Source: Actinoplanes cyaneus
Lineage (GTDB): Bacteria; Actinomycetota; Actinomycetes; Mycobacteriales; Micromonosporaceae
Direction of reading: 5' to 3'
Assembly: GCF_016862095.1 (NCBI RefSeq)
Contig: NZ_BOMH01000031.1
Coordinates: 62,001 to 126,000, forward strand
Length of the DNA: 64,000 nt
This document shows positions 50,505 through 61,233 of this stretch, one piece after another. Made by a program: the position numbers and the translations under genes. Numbering within the stretch: position 1 is the stretch's first letter; every line of letters begins with the position of its first letter. Below the pieces are notes generated by a model. It worked only from the letters and a program-made list of their open reading frames with translations, searched no databases and was not told where the DNA came from.

Positions 50505-50927
50505 ATGCCGTCGGAACAGTACGTCAAACCCGCGCCGTCACCCAGGGTGATTGTGGCCGCGGTGATCATCGCGGGCGGGCGGGTGCTCGCCTGTCAGCGC
50601 AGCGCCCCGCCGGAGGCGGCCGGCAAATGGGAGTTCCCCGGCGGCAAGGTCGAGCCCGGGGAGAGCGACCAGCAGGCGCTGGCCCGGGAATGCGCCGAGG
50701 AGCTCGGCATCGCCGTCGAGGTCGGCGAGCGGGTCGGCCCGGACGTGCCGCTGGCCCACGGCCGGGCCGTGCTCCGGGTCTACGCCGTCGAGGTGCTCGA
50801 CGGCGGCGTTCCGGAGGCGCTGGAGCATTCCGCCATGCGCTGGCTGGCCGTGGACCAGTTGAACAGTGTCCCGTGGTTGCCCGCCGACGTCCCGATCGTC
50901 GCCGAGCTCCCGGCGTTGCTGGCCTAA
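50505..50927 (+). CDS. NUDIX hydrolase, MutT type
   Basis: 140 residues. NUDIX box: GKVEPGESDQQALARECAEELGI (GX5EX7REUXEEXGU complete) at residues 48-70. The short length and the preceding VIVAAVIIAGGRVLACQRSAPPEAAGKWEFPGGK are typical of MutT/8-oxo-dGTPase. It would hydrolyse 8-oxo-dGTP or related nucleotides to prevent mutations. The stop lies next to the convergent acyl-CoA ligase stop (four-base overlap). ATG 50505. Confidence 0.88.
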   Translation: MPSEQYVKPAPSPRVIVAAVIIAGGRVLACQRSAPPEAAGKWEFPGGKVEPGESDQQALARECAEELGIAVEVGERVGPDVPLAHGRAVLRVYAVEVLDGGVPEALEHSAMRWLAVDQLNSVPWLPADVPIVAELPALLA

Positions 50928-52459
50928 ACCGAGTACTGCTTGCGCAGCTCCCGCTTGAGGACCTTCATGCTGGGCCCGAGCGGGAGCGACTCGGCGAAGC
51001 GGACCTGCCGCGGGTACTTGTGCTTGCCCAGCCGTTCGCGCGACCAGTCGATCAGCTCCTGCTCGGTCAAGCCCTTGTCCTCCAGGACCACCACGGCGCA
51101 GATCTCCTCGCCGTGCGTCCCGTCCGGCACCCCGATGACCGCGACCTGCTGGATCGCCGGGTGCCGGGCGATGACCTCCTCCACCTCGCGCGGGTAGACG
51201 TTGAAGCCGCCCCGGATGATCAGATCCTTGGTGCGGTCGACGATGCTGATGAACCCCTCGTCGTCCTTCACGCCCAGGTCACCGGTACGGAACCAGCCGT
51301 CCACGATGGCCTCCGCGGTGGCCTCCGGCCGATTCAGGTAACCGGCGAAGATGTTGTGACCGCGGATCACGATCTCCCCCATCTCGCCCGTCGGCAGGAA
51401 CTCGATGCGCTCCGGCACCTCGGGGCGCGCGATCTCCACCTCGACGCCCCAGATCGGATGCCCGACGGTGCCGGGCTTGGCGCCGTACGCCGGCTGATTG
51501 GTCGTTGCCGTCGGTGACGTCTCGGACAGCCCGTAGCCCTCCCAGATGTGCGACCCGAACGTCTCGGCGAAGCGCTCGAGCACCGCCACCGGCAACGACG
51601 CACCACCGGAGACGCAGAGCTTGAGCTTGGGCAGGCGCTCCGCCTTCGCCGCCGCCTCGAGCAGGCCGATGTACATGGTCGGCACCCCGTGGAAGATCGA
51701 CACGTTCTCCCGCAGGATCAGCTCGATCGCCGCCTCGCCGGAGAACCGGGGCAGCAGCACGAGGGTCCCGCCGAGCCGGAACGTCGCGTTCATCCCGACC
51801 GTCTGGCCGAACGTGTGGAACAGCGGCAGGCAGCCCAGCACCACGTCCTCGCCGGTGATCGGGTGCACGTCGAAGACGTTGACCGCGGCGTTCATCACCA
51901 GGTTGAGGTTGGTGAGCAGGGCGCCCTTCGGCTTGCCCGTGGTGCCGCTGGTGTAGAGGATCACCGCGATGTCCTCGGCCTGACGGGTCACGTAGGTGTG
52001 CAGCGCCGGGACGCCGGCCGCTACCTCCTCCAGGCGCCGCGGCGGGTTCGGCAACTCGGCCGGCAACGGGCCGACGTTCACCAGCGGCGTGCCGGAGATC
52101 TGCGCCGCGGCCGCTCCCACCTGCAGGAACGCGGAGTGCGTGACGATCAGGTCGGCCTGGCTGTCGGCGAGGACGTAGGCCACCTCCTCGGGCTGCAGCA
52201 GCAGCGACACCGGCACGACCCGGGCCCCCACGGTCAGCGCCGCGTAGTAGACCCGGGGGAAGTCGGCGACGTTCGGCAGCATCACGGCGACCGTGCTGCC
52301 CGGGCCGATGCCCAGCTCCTGCAGGCCCGCCGCGTACTCCCGGGCCTGCTGCCACAACTCGCGGTACGTGATCCGGGCGCCCGCGTCGACCACCGCCACC
52401 TTCTCCGGGTACCGGCGCGCGCTCTCCGCCAGAACTGTCGCCAGGGACAGTGTCGTCAT
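50924..52459 (-). CDS. Long-chain fatty acyl-CoA ligase (AMP-forming)
   Basis: 511 residues from ATG 52459, preceded by GGAGGGG. AMP-binding motifs: YTSGTTGKPKGA near residue 165, GYGLSETSP near 305, and DGWFRTGDLG near 385; the conserved catalytic Lys is near the C-terminus in PLGPSMKVLKREL. It activates a carboxylic acid to acyl-AMP and then acyl-CoA. It is divergent from a TetR gene whose operon carries aldehyde and alcohol dehydrogenases, so a route alcohol to aldehyde to acid to acyl-CoA is a consistent reading. The same enzyme could also feed the operon at 34-43 kb. Confidence 0.92.
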   Translation of the reverse strand: MTTLSLATVLAESARRYPEKVAVVDAGARITYRELWQQAREYAAGLQELGIGPGSTVAVMLPNVADFPRVYYAALTVGARVVPVSLLLQPEEVAYVLADSQADLIVTHSAFLQVGAAAAQISGTPLVNVGPLPAELPNPPRRLEEVAAGVPALHTYVTRQAEDIAVILYTSGTTGKPKGALLTNLNLVMNAAVNVFDVHPITGEDVVLGCLPLFHTFGQTVGMNATFRLGGTLVLLPRFSGEAAIELILRENVSIFHGVPTMYIGLLEAAAKAERLPKLKLCVSGGASLPVAVLERFAETFGSHIWEGYGLSETSPTATTNQPAYGAKPGTVGHPIWGVEVEIARPEVPERIEFLPTGEMGEIVIRGHNIFAGYLNRPEATAEAIVDGWFRTGDLGVKDDEGFISIVDRTKDLIIRGGFNVYPREVEEVIARHPAIQQVAVIGVPDGTHGEEICAVVVLEDKGLTEQELIDWSRERLGKHKYPRQVRFAESLPLGPSMKVLKRELRKQYSV

Positions 52460-52494
52460 GCTGGTTCCCCTCCGAGTGATGTACGTCGCAGCTT

Positions 52495-52525
52495 GCGCAT
52501 AAACTAGCGGCGTAAGTTTTTGCGC
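52495..52525. promoter_or_regulatory. Probable TetR operator between ligase and TetR gene
   Basis: GCGCATAAACT (52495-52505) and AGTTTTTGCGC (52515-52525) form an inverted repeat with one mismatch and a nine-base centre, in the AT-richest part of the divergent promoter region. Size and spacing fit a TetR site. Confidence 0.5.
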
Positions 52526-52563
52526 GTCCAGTGTTGATTTCCGATTTCCAGGGAGTTGCCAAC

Positions 52564-53189
52564 ATGGCAAGGCCACGACAGGCGCTGCTCACCCGGGAGC
52601 GCATCGTCGAGGCCGCCGCGACCCTGATCGACGCCGAAGGCCTGGACGCGCTGTCGATGCGACGGCTCGCGACCGAGCTGGGCGTGCAGGGCCCGTCGCT
52701 CTACAACCACTTCGCCACGAAGGCGGAGATCGTCGACGCGGTCGCCGAGGCGGTGGTCGCGCAGGTGGACATCGACGTGTTCGCCGACTGCGACTGGCGG
52801 GAAGGGCTGCGGCTCTGGGCGAAGTCGTACCACGCGGTGCTCACCGCCCACCCGAACATCGTCCCGGTCCTGGCCACCGGTCCCGGCCGCCGGCCGCACG
52901 GGCTGGCCATGGCCGAGGCCGTCTACGGCGCCCTGATCGACGCCGGATGGTCCCGGTCGCGGGCCACCCACATCGGCGCGCTCATGCGCTACCTGATCAC
53001 CGGGTCGGCGCTCGGCTCGTTCGCGCTCGGCTTCGACAACGACCCGGAGCTGTACGACCGCTATCCGCACCTGCACCGCGCCCACGAACTGCCGGCCCAT
53101 CGCGCCGCGGTCGACGAGGGCGCGTTCGAACTCGGGCTGGACGTGCTCATCGCCGGCCTGTCCGACCACTACGACCAGGGGGTACGCCG

Positions 53190-53193
<4 letters not shown>
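52564..53193 (+). CDS. TetR-family regulator (TetR_C_1 type)
   Basis: 209 residues from ATG 52564, after a GGGAG Shine-Dalgarno. DNA-binding domain at residues 9-55 ([49 protein letters not shown]). The C-terminal domain resembles the tetracycline-repressor-like class. It is divergent from the acyl-CoA ligase and co-translated with the aldehyde dehydrogenase (ATGA). It probably represses both directions until an acyl or alcohol ligand appears. An upstream in-frame ATG at 52531 would add eleven residues, but homology starts at MARPR. Confidence 0.88.
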
Positions 53194-54595
<1,402 letters not shown>

Positions 54596-54599
<4 letters not shown>

Positions 54600-55684
54600 G
54601 CCACTACGTTTCCGGACTGGTCGTGCGCGAGGGTGGTGGCCCGGCCACCGTCGAGGAGCTGCGGCTGCCCGAGATCGGCCCCGGCCAGGTTCGCGTACGT
54701 GTCCGGGCAGCCGGCGTGTGCCACTCCGACCTGTCGATGATCAACGGGACGCTGCGGCCGCCGCACCCGCTCGTCCTCGGCCACGAGGCGTCCGGCGAGG
54801 TCGTCGAGGTTGGCGAGCACGTCACCCGGGCCGCGGTCGGCGATCACGTGGTGCTGAACTGGCAGCCGCCGTGCCGCAACTGCTGGTTCTGCGACCACGG
54901 GCAGCCGTGGCTCTGCTCCACGTCCTCCGGCGTCGCGGCCCTGGAGAACGGGATCACCCTCGACGACGCGCCGGTGCACGTGACGCTCGGCCTCGGCGCG
55001 TTCGCCGAGCAGGTCGTCGCGCCGGAGAACGCCGTCATCGCCGTACCGCGGGAACTGGATTTCGAGGTGGCGGCGCTGCTCGGGTGCTCGGTGCTGACCG
55101 GGTCCGGCGCGGTCCGCAACACCGCCGACGTGCAGCCGGGCGAATCGGTGCTGGTCATCGGCCTGGGCGGGGTCGGGCTGTCGGTCGTCGCGGCGGCCCG
55201 GGCGGCCGGCGCCGGGCAGGTCATCGCGGTCGACGTCAGCGAGGCCAAGAAAGGGCTCGCCGAGGCGGCCGGCGCGACCGACTTCGTGGTCTCGTCGGAC
55301 GCGCTCTCCAAGGACATCCGGGTACGCACCGAAGGCCGCGGCGCCGACCACGCCATCGAATGCGTCGGCCGGGCGTCGACGATCCGCGCGGCGTGGCGGG
55401 CCACCCGGCGCGGCGGGCAGGTCACCGTGGTCGGGATGGGCGCGGCCGACGACATGGTGCAGATCGCGGCGCTCGACATCTTCTCGTCGGCGCGGACCCT
55501 GCGAGCCTCCGTCTACGGCCAGGCGGACCCGGACATCGCGGTGCCCGCCCTGGCCCGGGACGTGCTCGACGGCACGCTGTCGCTCGACCACCTGATCACC
55601 GACCGGATCGAGCTGGCCGACGTGCCGGCCGCGTTCGAGCGGATGGCGCGCGGCGAGGGTGCCCGCTCGGTCGTCCGGCTCTGA
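54596..55684 (+). CDS. Zinc-dependent alcohol dehydrogenase (MDR)
   Basis: 362 residues. Catalytic zinc site: [20 protein letters not shown], and the Cys in [14 protein letters not shown]; structural zinc cysteines are in [17 protein letters not shown]. Rossmann motif GLGGVGL. Such medium-chain enzymes oxidise alcohols with NAD, often linked to mycothiol in actinobacteria. It is the last gene of the TetR-ALDH-ADH unit. A terminator-like hairpin follows seven bases after the stop. Confidence 0.9.
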
Positions 55685-55688
55685 TCAC

Positions 55689-55975
55689 GTGCACCTCACC
55701 GGGCCCGCTCAGCCCGCGCCCGGTGAGGTGCTCCACTTCTGGCGAGACCCGGCGATCACCCGCTTCGTCCGCACGTCGCGGTCACCGCTCAACGGCCTGA
55801 GCCCTAAGTCTGGGCGGTCGACGCCCCGTCCACGGTCAACGATCTGATCGACGTTCACTCCGCGGCGGGAATCCAGCTCCGGATCCTGCCGAACCTGTGG
55901 CCGTTCTAGGACGAGGTCACCGAGAGCACGCTGGGCTTCAGCGGCATTCGCCTCCACAACGCCACACCCCGCTGA
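55689..55975 (+). pseudogene. Decayed DUF6886-like gene (frameshift, internal deletion, nonsense)
   Basis: Fragments of one protein appear in order in two frames. Frame of 55689 (GTG): PGEVLHFWRDPAITRFVRTS, the N-terminus. Then, shifted, VWAVDA near 55808, followed directly by VNDLIDVHSAAGIQLRILP and NLWPF, a TAG in place of an expected Trp at about 55908, then DEVTESTLGFSGIRLHNATPR, the family C-terminus. I recall this arrangement from actinobacterial proteins of about 170 residues, now called DUF6886, so the central ~70 codons appear deleted. The family assignment is from memory; the multiple lesions are read directly. Confidence 0.65.
55691..55731 (+). terminator. Probable terminator after the ADH gene
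   Basis: Perfect 14-base arms (GCACCTCACCGGGC at 55691-55704; GCCCGGTGAGGTGC at 55718-55731) and a 13-base loop, starting seven bases after the stop. Strong GC stem without T-tract. It overlaps the start of the pseudogene reading. Confidence 0.6.
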
Positions 55976-55991
55976 CTGTTACGGTTGCTCC

Positions 55992-56576
55992 ATGACATCA
56001 GCTCTGCCCGAGTGGATGCGCCCGCCTCGCATCGAGGGTTGGTTCGCCGATGACCTGGACCATCTGCCCGAGGCACCGCGTCACACCGAGCTGATCGATG
56101 GAGCACTCGTCTTCATGATGTCCCCCCAGCGAATCTGGCACGCCATCGTCGTCGACGAGCTGCGCACAGCCCTCAGAGGACAGGCACCAGCCGACATCGG
56201 GATCATGCGGGAGATCACGATTCGGCTCGACAAACTGAACCGGCCCGAGCCGGATGTGCTGGCCGTCTCGAAGCCATACGACACGAATGCCACGTTTTTC
56301 GTGCCTGCCCAGGTGCTTCTGGTCATCGAAGTGGTCTCGCCGGAATCGGCCCACCGTGATCGGACGGTCAAGCTGCGCAAATATGCGGAGGCCGGCATCG
56401 CGCACTACTGGATCGTCGAGGAAGAGGACGAGGCGCCGGTCGTCCATACCTACGAAATCGACGGACCGACCCAGGCCTACGTAGCGACCGGAATCCATCG
56501 CACCGAATTGCGCATTTCCAGGCCGTTCCCGATCGCCATTGACCTGGACGGGCTGGTGTCCGGCTCGGGGAACTGA
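55992..56576 (+). CDS. Uma2-family (DUF820) PD-(D/E)XK nuclease
   Basis: 194 residues. Uma2/DUF820 signatures: HTELIDGALVFMM with Glu33, NRPEPDVLAV with Asp88, VIEVVSPES with Glu113, and the Lys of LRKYAEAGIAHYWIV. This is the PD-(D/E)XK site. Uma2 proteins are abundant in actinobacteria and cyanobacteria, and are presumed nucleases of unknown biology. Third-position GC is visibly lower than in neighbours, suggesting horizontal origin. ATG 55992 starts 17 bases after the pseudogene. Confidence 0.87.
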   Translation: MTSALPEWMRPPRIEGWFADDLDHLPEAPRHTELIDGALVFMMSPQRIWHAIVVDELRTALRGQAPADIGIMREITIRLDKLNRPEPDVLAVSKPYDTNATFFVPAQVLLVIEVVSPESAHRDRTVKLRKYAEAGIAHYWIVEEEDEAPVVHTYEIDGPTQAYVATGIHRTELRISRPFPIAIDLDGLVSGSGN

Positions 56577-56705
56577 GCCGACGACCCGCTACAGCCCGAT
56601 CGCCCGCATCCGCTGCCCGGCGAACTCGAGTCTGACTGAAGCCGCCCTCGGCGGAGCAGCATCCTAGGGCCGTGGATGTAGTCGCACAGTCAGCGAGACA
56701 CAGCT

Positions 56706-57119
56706 TCAGACCGCCACGAGCCGAATGCGGGCGGCACAGAGTTTGCCCATGTCGTCGATGTCAGACGTCAACATGACCACGGGGCGTTGCTGGCGCAGCG
56801 CAGCCTCGGCGACCGCCGCATCGATCGCGTACTTGTGGCCGTGCAGACCGGCCTCCATCAGCAGCGTCGACGCCGCCCTCGCCTCCTCGTCACCCACCGG
56901 GACCACACGCAGCCCGGAGAGCACCCAGTTCAGGCGAGGCCTGTTCGTACGCACGTGAACAGCCTCGATGATCGTGAGTGCGCTGATCACGACCTCCATG
57001 CCGCGCGAGCGCGCCTCGGCGACGAGCGCCACAACCTGGTCGTCGTCGGCGAGCAGCTTCGAGAGCCCTTCGCTGTCCAGGACGAGGGTCCCCCCATGGA
57101 TCAGCTTGCGGCGGGCCAT
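56706..57119 (-). CDS. PIN-domain toxin (VapC-like)
   Basis: 137 residues. Acidic PIN-domain residues are visible: Asp15 (LVLDSEGL), Glu52 (TIIEAVHV), Asp100 (YAIDAAVAEA) and Asp120 (LTSDIDDM). PIN domains are Mg-dependent RNases; as toxins they cleave tRNA or rRNA. The start overlaps the antitoxin stop by 19 bases, the typical antitoxin-first layout. The upstream ~12 residues are not part of the PIN fold. Confidence 0.85.
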   Translation of the reverse strand: MARRKLIHGGTLVLDSEGLSKLLADDDQVVALVAEARSRGMEVVISALTIIEAVHVRTNRPRLNWVLSGLRVVPVGDEEARAASTLLMEAGLHGHKYAIDAAVAEAALRQQRPVVMLTSDIDDMGKLCAARIRLVAV

Positions 57120-57385
57120 TCCTCCTCCTCGGCGAACACCTCGTCGAACACCTGGCGCGCCCGTTGACGAGCCTGTTCGGAGACCGGCCCCTTGCGGCTC
57201 TCGTAGTCCGCCAGGTACTCATCGAGGATCTGTCCGCGCAGTTCCCGCTCGACCGCCTCGGTGATGAACGCGGAGAACTCCCGCTTACCCACCCGTGCCC
57301 GGATCGCCTCGGCAGTCCCCTCCGGCAGCGACAGGCTCACCCGCGTCGCCGGCCCTTCCCCGATGCTGTACGTCGTGTCGCCCAT
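57101..57385 (-). CDS. Antitoxin of the PIN pair (ribbon-helix-helix-like)
   Basis: 94 residues. The N-terminal half looks like a ribbon-helix-helix DNA-binding fold (TRVSLSLPEGTAEAIRARVGKREFSAFITEAVERELR). The C-terminal half is charged, helix-rich (EYLADYESRKGPVSEQARQRARQVFDEVFAEEEE) and would bind the toxin's active site. It probably represses the operon with the toxin. Overlap with the toxin start (57101-57119) is typical. No clear palindrome upstream could be defined. Confidence 0.82.
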   Translation of the reverse strand: MGDTTYSIGEGPATRVSLSLPEGTAEAIRARVGKREFSAFITEAVERELRGQILDEYLADYESRKGPVSEQARQRARQVFDEVFAEEEEWPAAS

Positions 57386-57481
57386 GGCTCAAGTGTGTCA
57401 AATGAGTAGGAAAACTGCCAACGGACGACCCGGCATGGGCGAGACAAGCCCTCGCCCACCTGGCGGCGAGGGCCGGACCCC

Positions 57482-58567
<1,086 letters not shown>

Positions 58568-58590
58568 GGAACGCCAGTCTACGGGGTTCG

Positions 58591-59376
58591 CTATTCGAAG
58601 AACCTCCGCAGTTCCGCGGCGACCAGGGCGGGCCTGCCGCTGTTGTCCGCCGCGAGGTGGCCGACACCGCCCAGCGTCACGCGTGACACGTTCGGCAGCA
58701 CCGGTTCAAGACCGTTCAAGACCGCTTTCAGGTACGCCGGTGAGCGCTCCCCGCCGAGCAGCAACGTCTCCGCGGTCACGCTCGCATACGTGGTCAGCGG
58801 GCCGGCCGCGCCCTCGACCACCGCCGCGTCCAGGCGCATCGACGGCACCAGCTCCGCGATCCCGGAGTTGCGCACGGCCAGCCCGGCGAGCGGCAGCATC
58901 GCGGCCCGGGGCAGGAAGCGGGCGCCGCCCGTGCCCTTCACGACGGTGGTGAACGCGGCGGCGGTGCGGCCACGGGACAGCTCACGTTCGTACCGGGGAA
59001 GCCAGGCAATCGGATCGTGGAGATCGTGCTTGAGGGGCGGCTCGTAGAGGGCGAGCCGCTCGATCGGCAGTTCCAGCGCCGCCCGCAGGGCGATGACGGC
59101 CCCCGAGCTGAGCCCGAACACGTTGCGCGCGCCGGTCTCGCCGAGGACCGCGGACAGGTCGTCGATCTCGGTCCGCAGCCCGTGACCACGTGCGGCCGGG
59201 CCGCTGAACCCACGACCGCGGCGATCGGGCACGTAGACGGTGAAGTCGCCGGCCAGCTCACGGGCCAGCTTCGTGAAGTTCGCCGAGGTCTGCATTCCGC
59301 CGTGCAGCAGCACGACCCCTGGTCCCCCGTCGCCGAAGGCCCGCCACCGGATGTCCGTCGTCACCAAAGCCATCAT
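58591..59376 (-). CDS. Alpha/beta hydrolase
   Basis: 261 residues. Oxyanion-hole loop LHGGMQTSANF near residue 24, nucleophile elbow GLSSGAV (Ser in GLSSG) near 92, and a catalytic His in GGVGHLAADNSG near 240. This is a standard epoxide-hydrolase/esterase-like fold; substrate unknown. ATG 59376 or the next ATG at 59373. The promoter on this strand reads TTGACG (59411-59406), a 17-base spacer and TACGGT (59388-59383), so transcription would start almost at the start codon (leaderless). Confidence 0.83.
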   Translation of the reverse strand: MMALVTTDIRWRAFGDGGPGVVLLHGGMQTSANFTKLARELAGDFTVYVPDRRGRGFSGPAARGHGLRTEIDDLSAVLGETGARNVFGLSSGAVIALRAALELPIERLALYEPPLKHDLHDPIAWLPRYERELSRGRTAAAFTTVVKGTGGARFLPRAAMLPLAGLAVRNSGIAELVPSMRLDAAVVEGAAGPLTTYASVTAETLLLGGERSPAYLKAVLNGLEPVLPNVSRVTLGGVGHLAADNSGRPALVAAELRRFFE

Positions 59377-59378
59377 GC

Positions 59379-59422
59379 GTCAACCGTAGTTGACACATGA
59401 TGGGTCGTCAACTCAAGTTGAC
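59379..59422. promoter_or_regulatory. Tandem palindromic operators covering the hydrolase promoter
   Basis: Two 16-base palindromes with the same half-site: GTCAAC-CGTA-GTTGAC (59379-59394) and GTCAAC-TCAA-GTTGAC (59407-59422), centres 28 bases apart. The first lies on the -10 and the second on the -35 of the minus-strand hydrolase promoter. This is an ideal two-site repressor arrangement, here with no regulator gene adjacent. The sites are also 70 bases from the adaA-alkA start. Confidence 0.65.
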
Positions 59423-59491
59423 ATCACGCGCGCACGGTCAGGTCCGAAACCCGCCAGCCGGAAGGCCCGCCCGCGGAGCAGACTCGGTGAC

Positions 59492-60973
59492 ATGGAGCTG
59501 GACTTCGAGCGTTGCTACCGCGCTGTCGACAGCCGCGACCAGCGGTTCGACGGCTGCTTCTACACCGCGGTGCGTACCACCGGGATCTACTGCCGGCCGT
59601 CCTGCCCCGCCGTCACCCCCAAGCGCCAGAACGTCACGTTCTACGTGAGCGCGGCCGCCGCCCAACGCGGCGGATTCCGCGCCTGCCGCCGGTGCCGGCC
59701 CGACGTCGCACCAGGATCGCCCGAATGGGACGCCCGCGCCGACACGGTCGGGCGCGCGATGCGGCTGATCGGCGACGGAGTCGTCGACCGGGAAGGCGTG
59801 ACCGGGCTCGCCACCCGCCTCGGATACACCGAACGGCACCTCAACCGGATGCTGACCACCGAACTCGGCGCCGGACCGCTCGCGCTCGCCCGGGCGCAAC
59901 GCGCGCAGACCGCCCGGATCCTCGTCGAGACGACCGACCTCGGACTCGCCGAGATCGCGTTCGCGGCCGGGTTCGGCAGCGTGCGCCAATTCAACGACAC
60001 GATGCTCGAGGTGTACGCGCAGTCGCCGAGCCGGCTGCGGGAGAAACGGCCCATCACGCGAGGCGAAGCCGGGGTGATCAACCTGCGTCTCGCGTACCGG
60101 CCGCCACTGCACGCCACCTCGCTGCTCGGATTCCTCGGCGCCCGGACACTGCCCGGGGTGGACGAAGTGGACGACCTGACGTACCGCAGAGGCCTGGCCC
60201 TGCCCCACGGGACCGGAAGTGTGGCGCTGCGCCCCGCGGACCGGTGGGTCTTCGCGACGCTACGACTCAGCGACGTCCGGGACCTGGCACCGGCGGTGGC
60301 CCGGTGCCGCCGGCTGTTCGACCTCGACGCGGATCCCGATGCGGTGGACACGATGCTGGGAGCGGATCCGGCGCTGGCGGCGATGGTCGCGGCGGAACCC
60401 GGGGTGCGGGTGCCGCGGGCGGTGGACGGGTTCGAGATGGCGGTTCGGGCTGTGGTGGGGCAGCAGGTCAGCGTGTCCGGGGCTCGGACGACGTTGGGGC
60501 GAATCGTCCGGGCGGCTGCCGCTGACGACGGCAGCGGCGGAACTGATGGTCTCGGCCCTTCGGGCCCCGCCCCCGCCCCCGCCTCCACCAACCAATTGAC
60601 CGGATTCCCGTCGGCGGCCGTGGTCGCCGAACTGCCCGATTCCGCCTTCGGCATGCCGGCGGCCCGGCGCGCCACCATCCGCGCCCTGGCCGCCGCGGTC
60701 GCCGACGGCAAACTCGACCTCGAGCCGGGCGCCGACCGCTCCGAGACCACCGCCCGCATGCAGGAGCTCCCGGGGATCGGCCCGTGGACCGCCGGCTATG
60801 TGGCGATGCGCGCGATCGGCGACCCCGACGTCTTCCTTCCCACTGATCTGGCCGCCCGCCGTGGCGCGGCCGCGCTCGGCCTGCCGGACTCGGCGAAGGC
60901 GCTCGCCGCGCATGCCGAGCGTTGGCGCCCCTGGCGCTCGTACGCGCTGATCCGGCTCTGGCGAGCCGCCTGA
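59492..60973 (+). CDS. AdaA-AlkA fusion: methyl-phosphotriester-sensing activator plus 3-methyladenine DNA glycosylase
   Basis: 493 residues in three parts. Residues 1-75: Ada N-terminal zinc domain with Cys34 (GIYCRPSC), Cys38, Cys65 and Cys68; Cys34 should take the methyl group from DNA phosphotriesters. Residues 85-190: AraC-type helix-turn-helix pair (VTGLATRLGYTERHLNRMLTTELG, GLAEIAFAAGFGSVRQFNDTM). Residues 200-493: AlkA fold with helix-hairpin-helix LPGIGPWTAGYVAMRAIGD and catalytic Asp in DVFLPTDL. A low-complexity run (residues ~355-375) lies within the glycosylase part. It would sense alkylation, activate the regulon and remove alkylated bases. ATG 59492. Confidence 0.93.
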   Translation: MELDFERCYRAVDSRDQRFDGCFYTAVRTTGIYCRPSCPAVTPKRQNVTFYVSAAAAQRGGFRACRRCRPDVAPGSPEWDARADTVGRAMRLIGDGVVDREGVTGLATRLGYTERHLNRMLTTELGAGPLALARAQRAQTARILVETTDLGLAEIAFAAGFGSVRQFNDTMLEVYAQSPSRLREKRPITRGEAGVINLRLAYRPPLHATSLLGFLGARTLPGVDEVDDLTYRRGLALPHGTGSVALRPADRWVFATLRLSDVRDLAPAVARCRRLFDLDADPDAVDTMLGADPALAAMVAAEPGVRVPRAVDGFEMAVRAVVGQQVSVSGARTTLGRIVRAAAADDGSGGTDGLGPSGPAPAPASTNQLTGFPSAAVVAELPDSAFGMPAARRATIRALAAAVADGKLDLEPGADRSETTARMQELPGIGPWTAGYVAMRAIGDPDVFLPTDLAARRGAAALGLPDSAKALAAHAERWRPWRSYALIRLWRAA

Positions 60974-61123
60974 CCTCACAGCCCCGAACCCTCCGACGGC
61001 CGACCGGAGCGGACCTGACAGCAGAACAGAGAAACCCATTGCCCGGTACGGATCCTGGCCCGCTCGCGAGCACGGGTCCGGACTTGGCAGCCAAGCTACC
61101 TCGCCGGCCGCCCCGGGAACGCG

Positions 61124-61151
61124 TTGTCCACAGGCCGAGCCTTTGTCCACA
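61124..61151. promoter_or_regulatory. Pair of DnaA boxes upstream of ogt
   Basis: Two perfect TTGTCCACA boxes (61124-61132 and 61143-61151), same orientation, 19 bases apart. They lie about 80 bases before the ogt start. Like the pair at 28125-28150, they could link the gene to DnaA activity or titrate DnaA. Confidence 0.55.
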
Positions 61152-61233
61152 GGCGACGCAGAAAGTCGCTCGTGGCCGACGGGAATCCGCGAGGCTGTAC
61201 CGCGCGAAGCCTGAGAAGAAGGAGCTGATGACC

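Noticed and set aside
56581-56705. Additional small gene between Uma2 and the PIN toxin
   Set aside because: No frame longer than about 30 codons with a start signal; read as intergenic.
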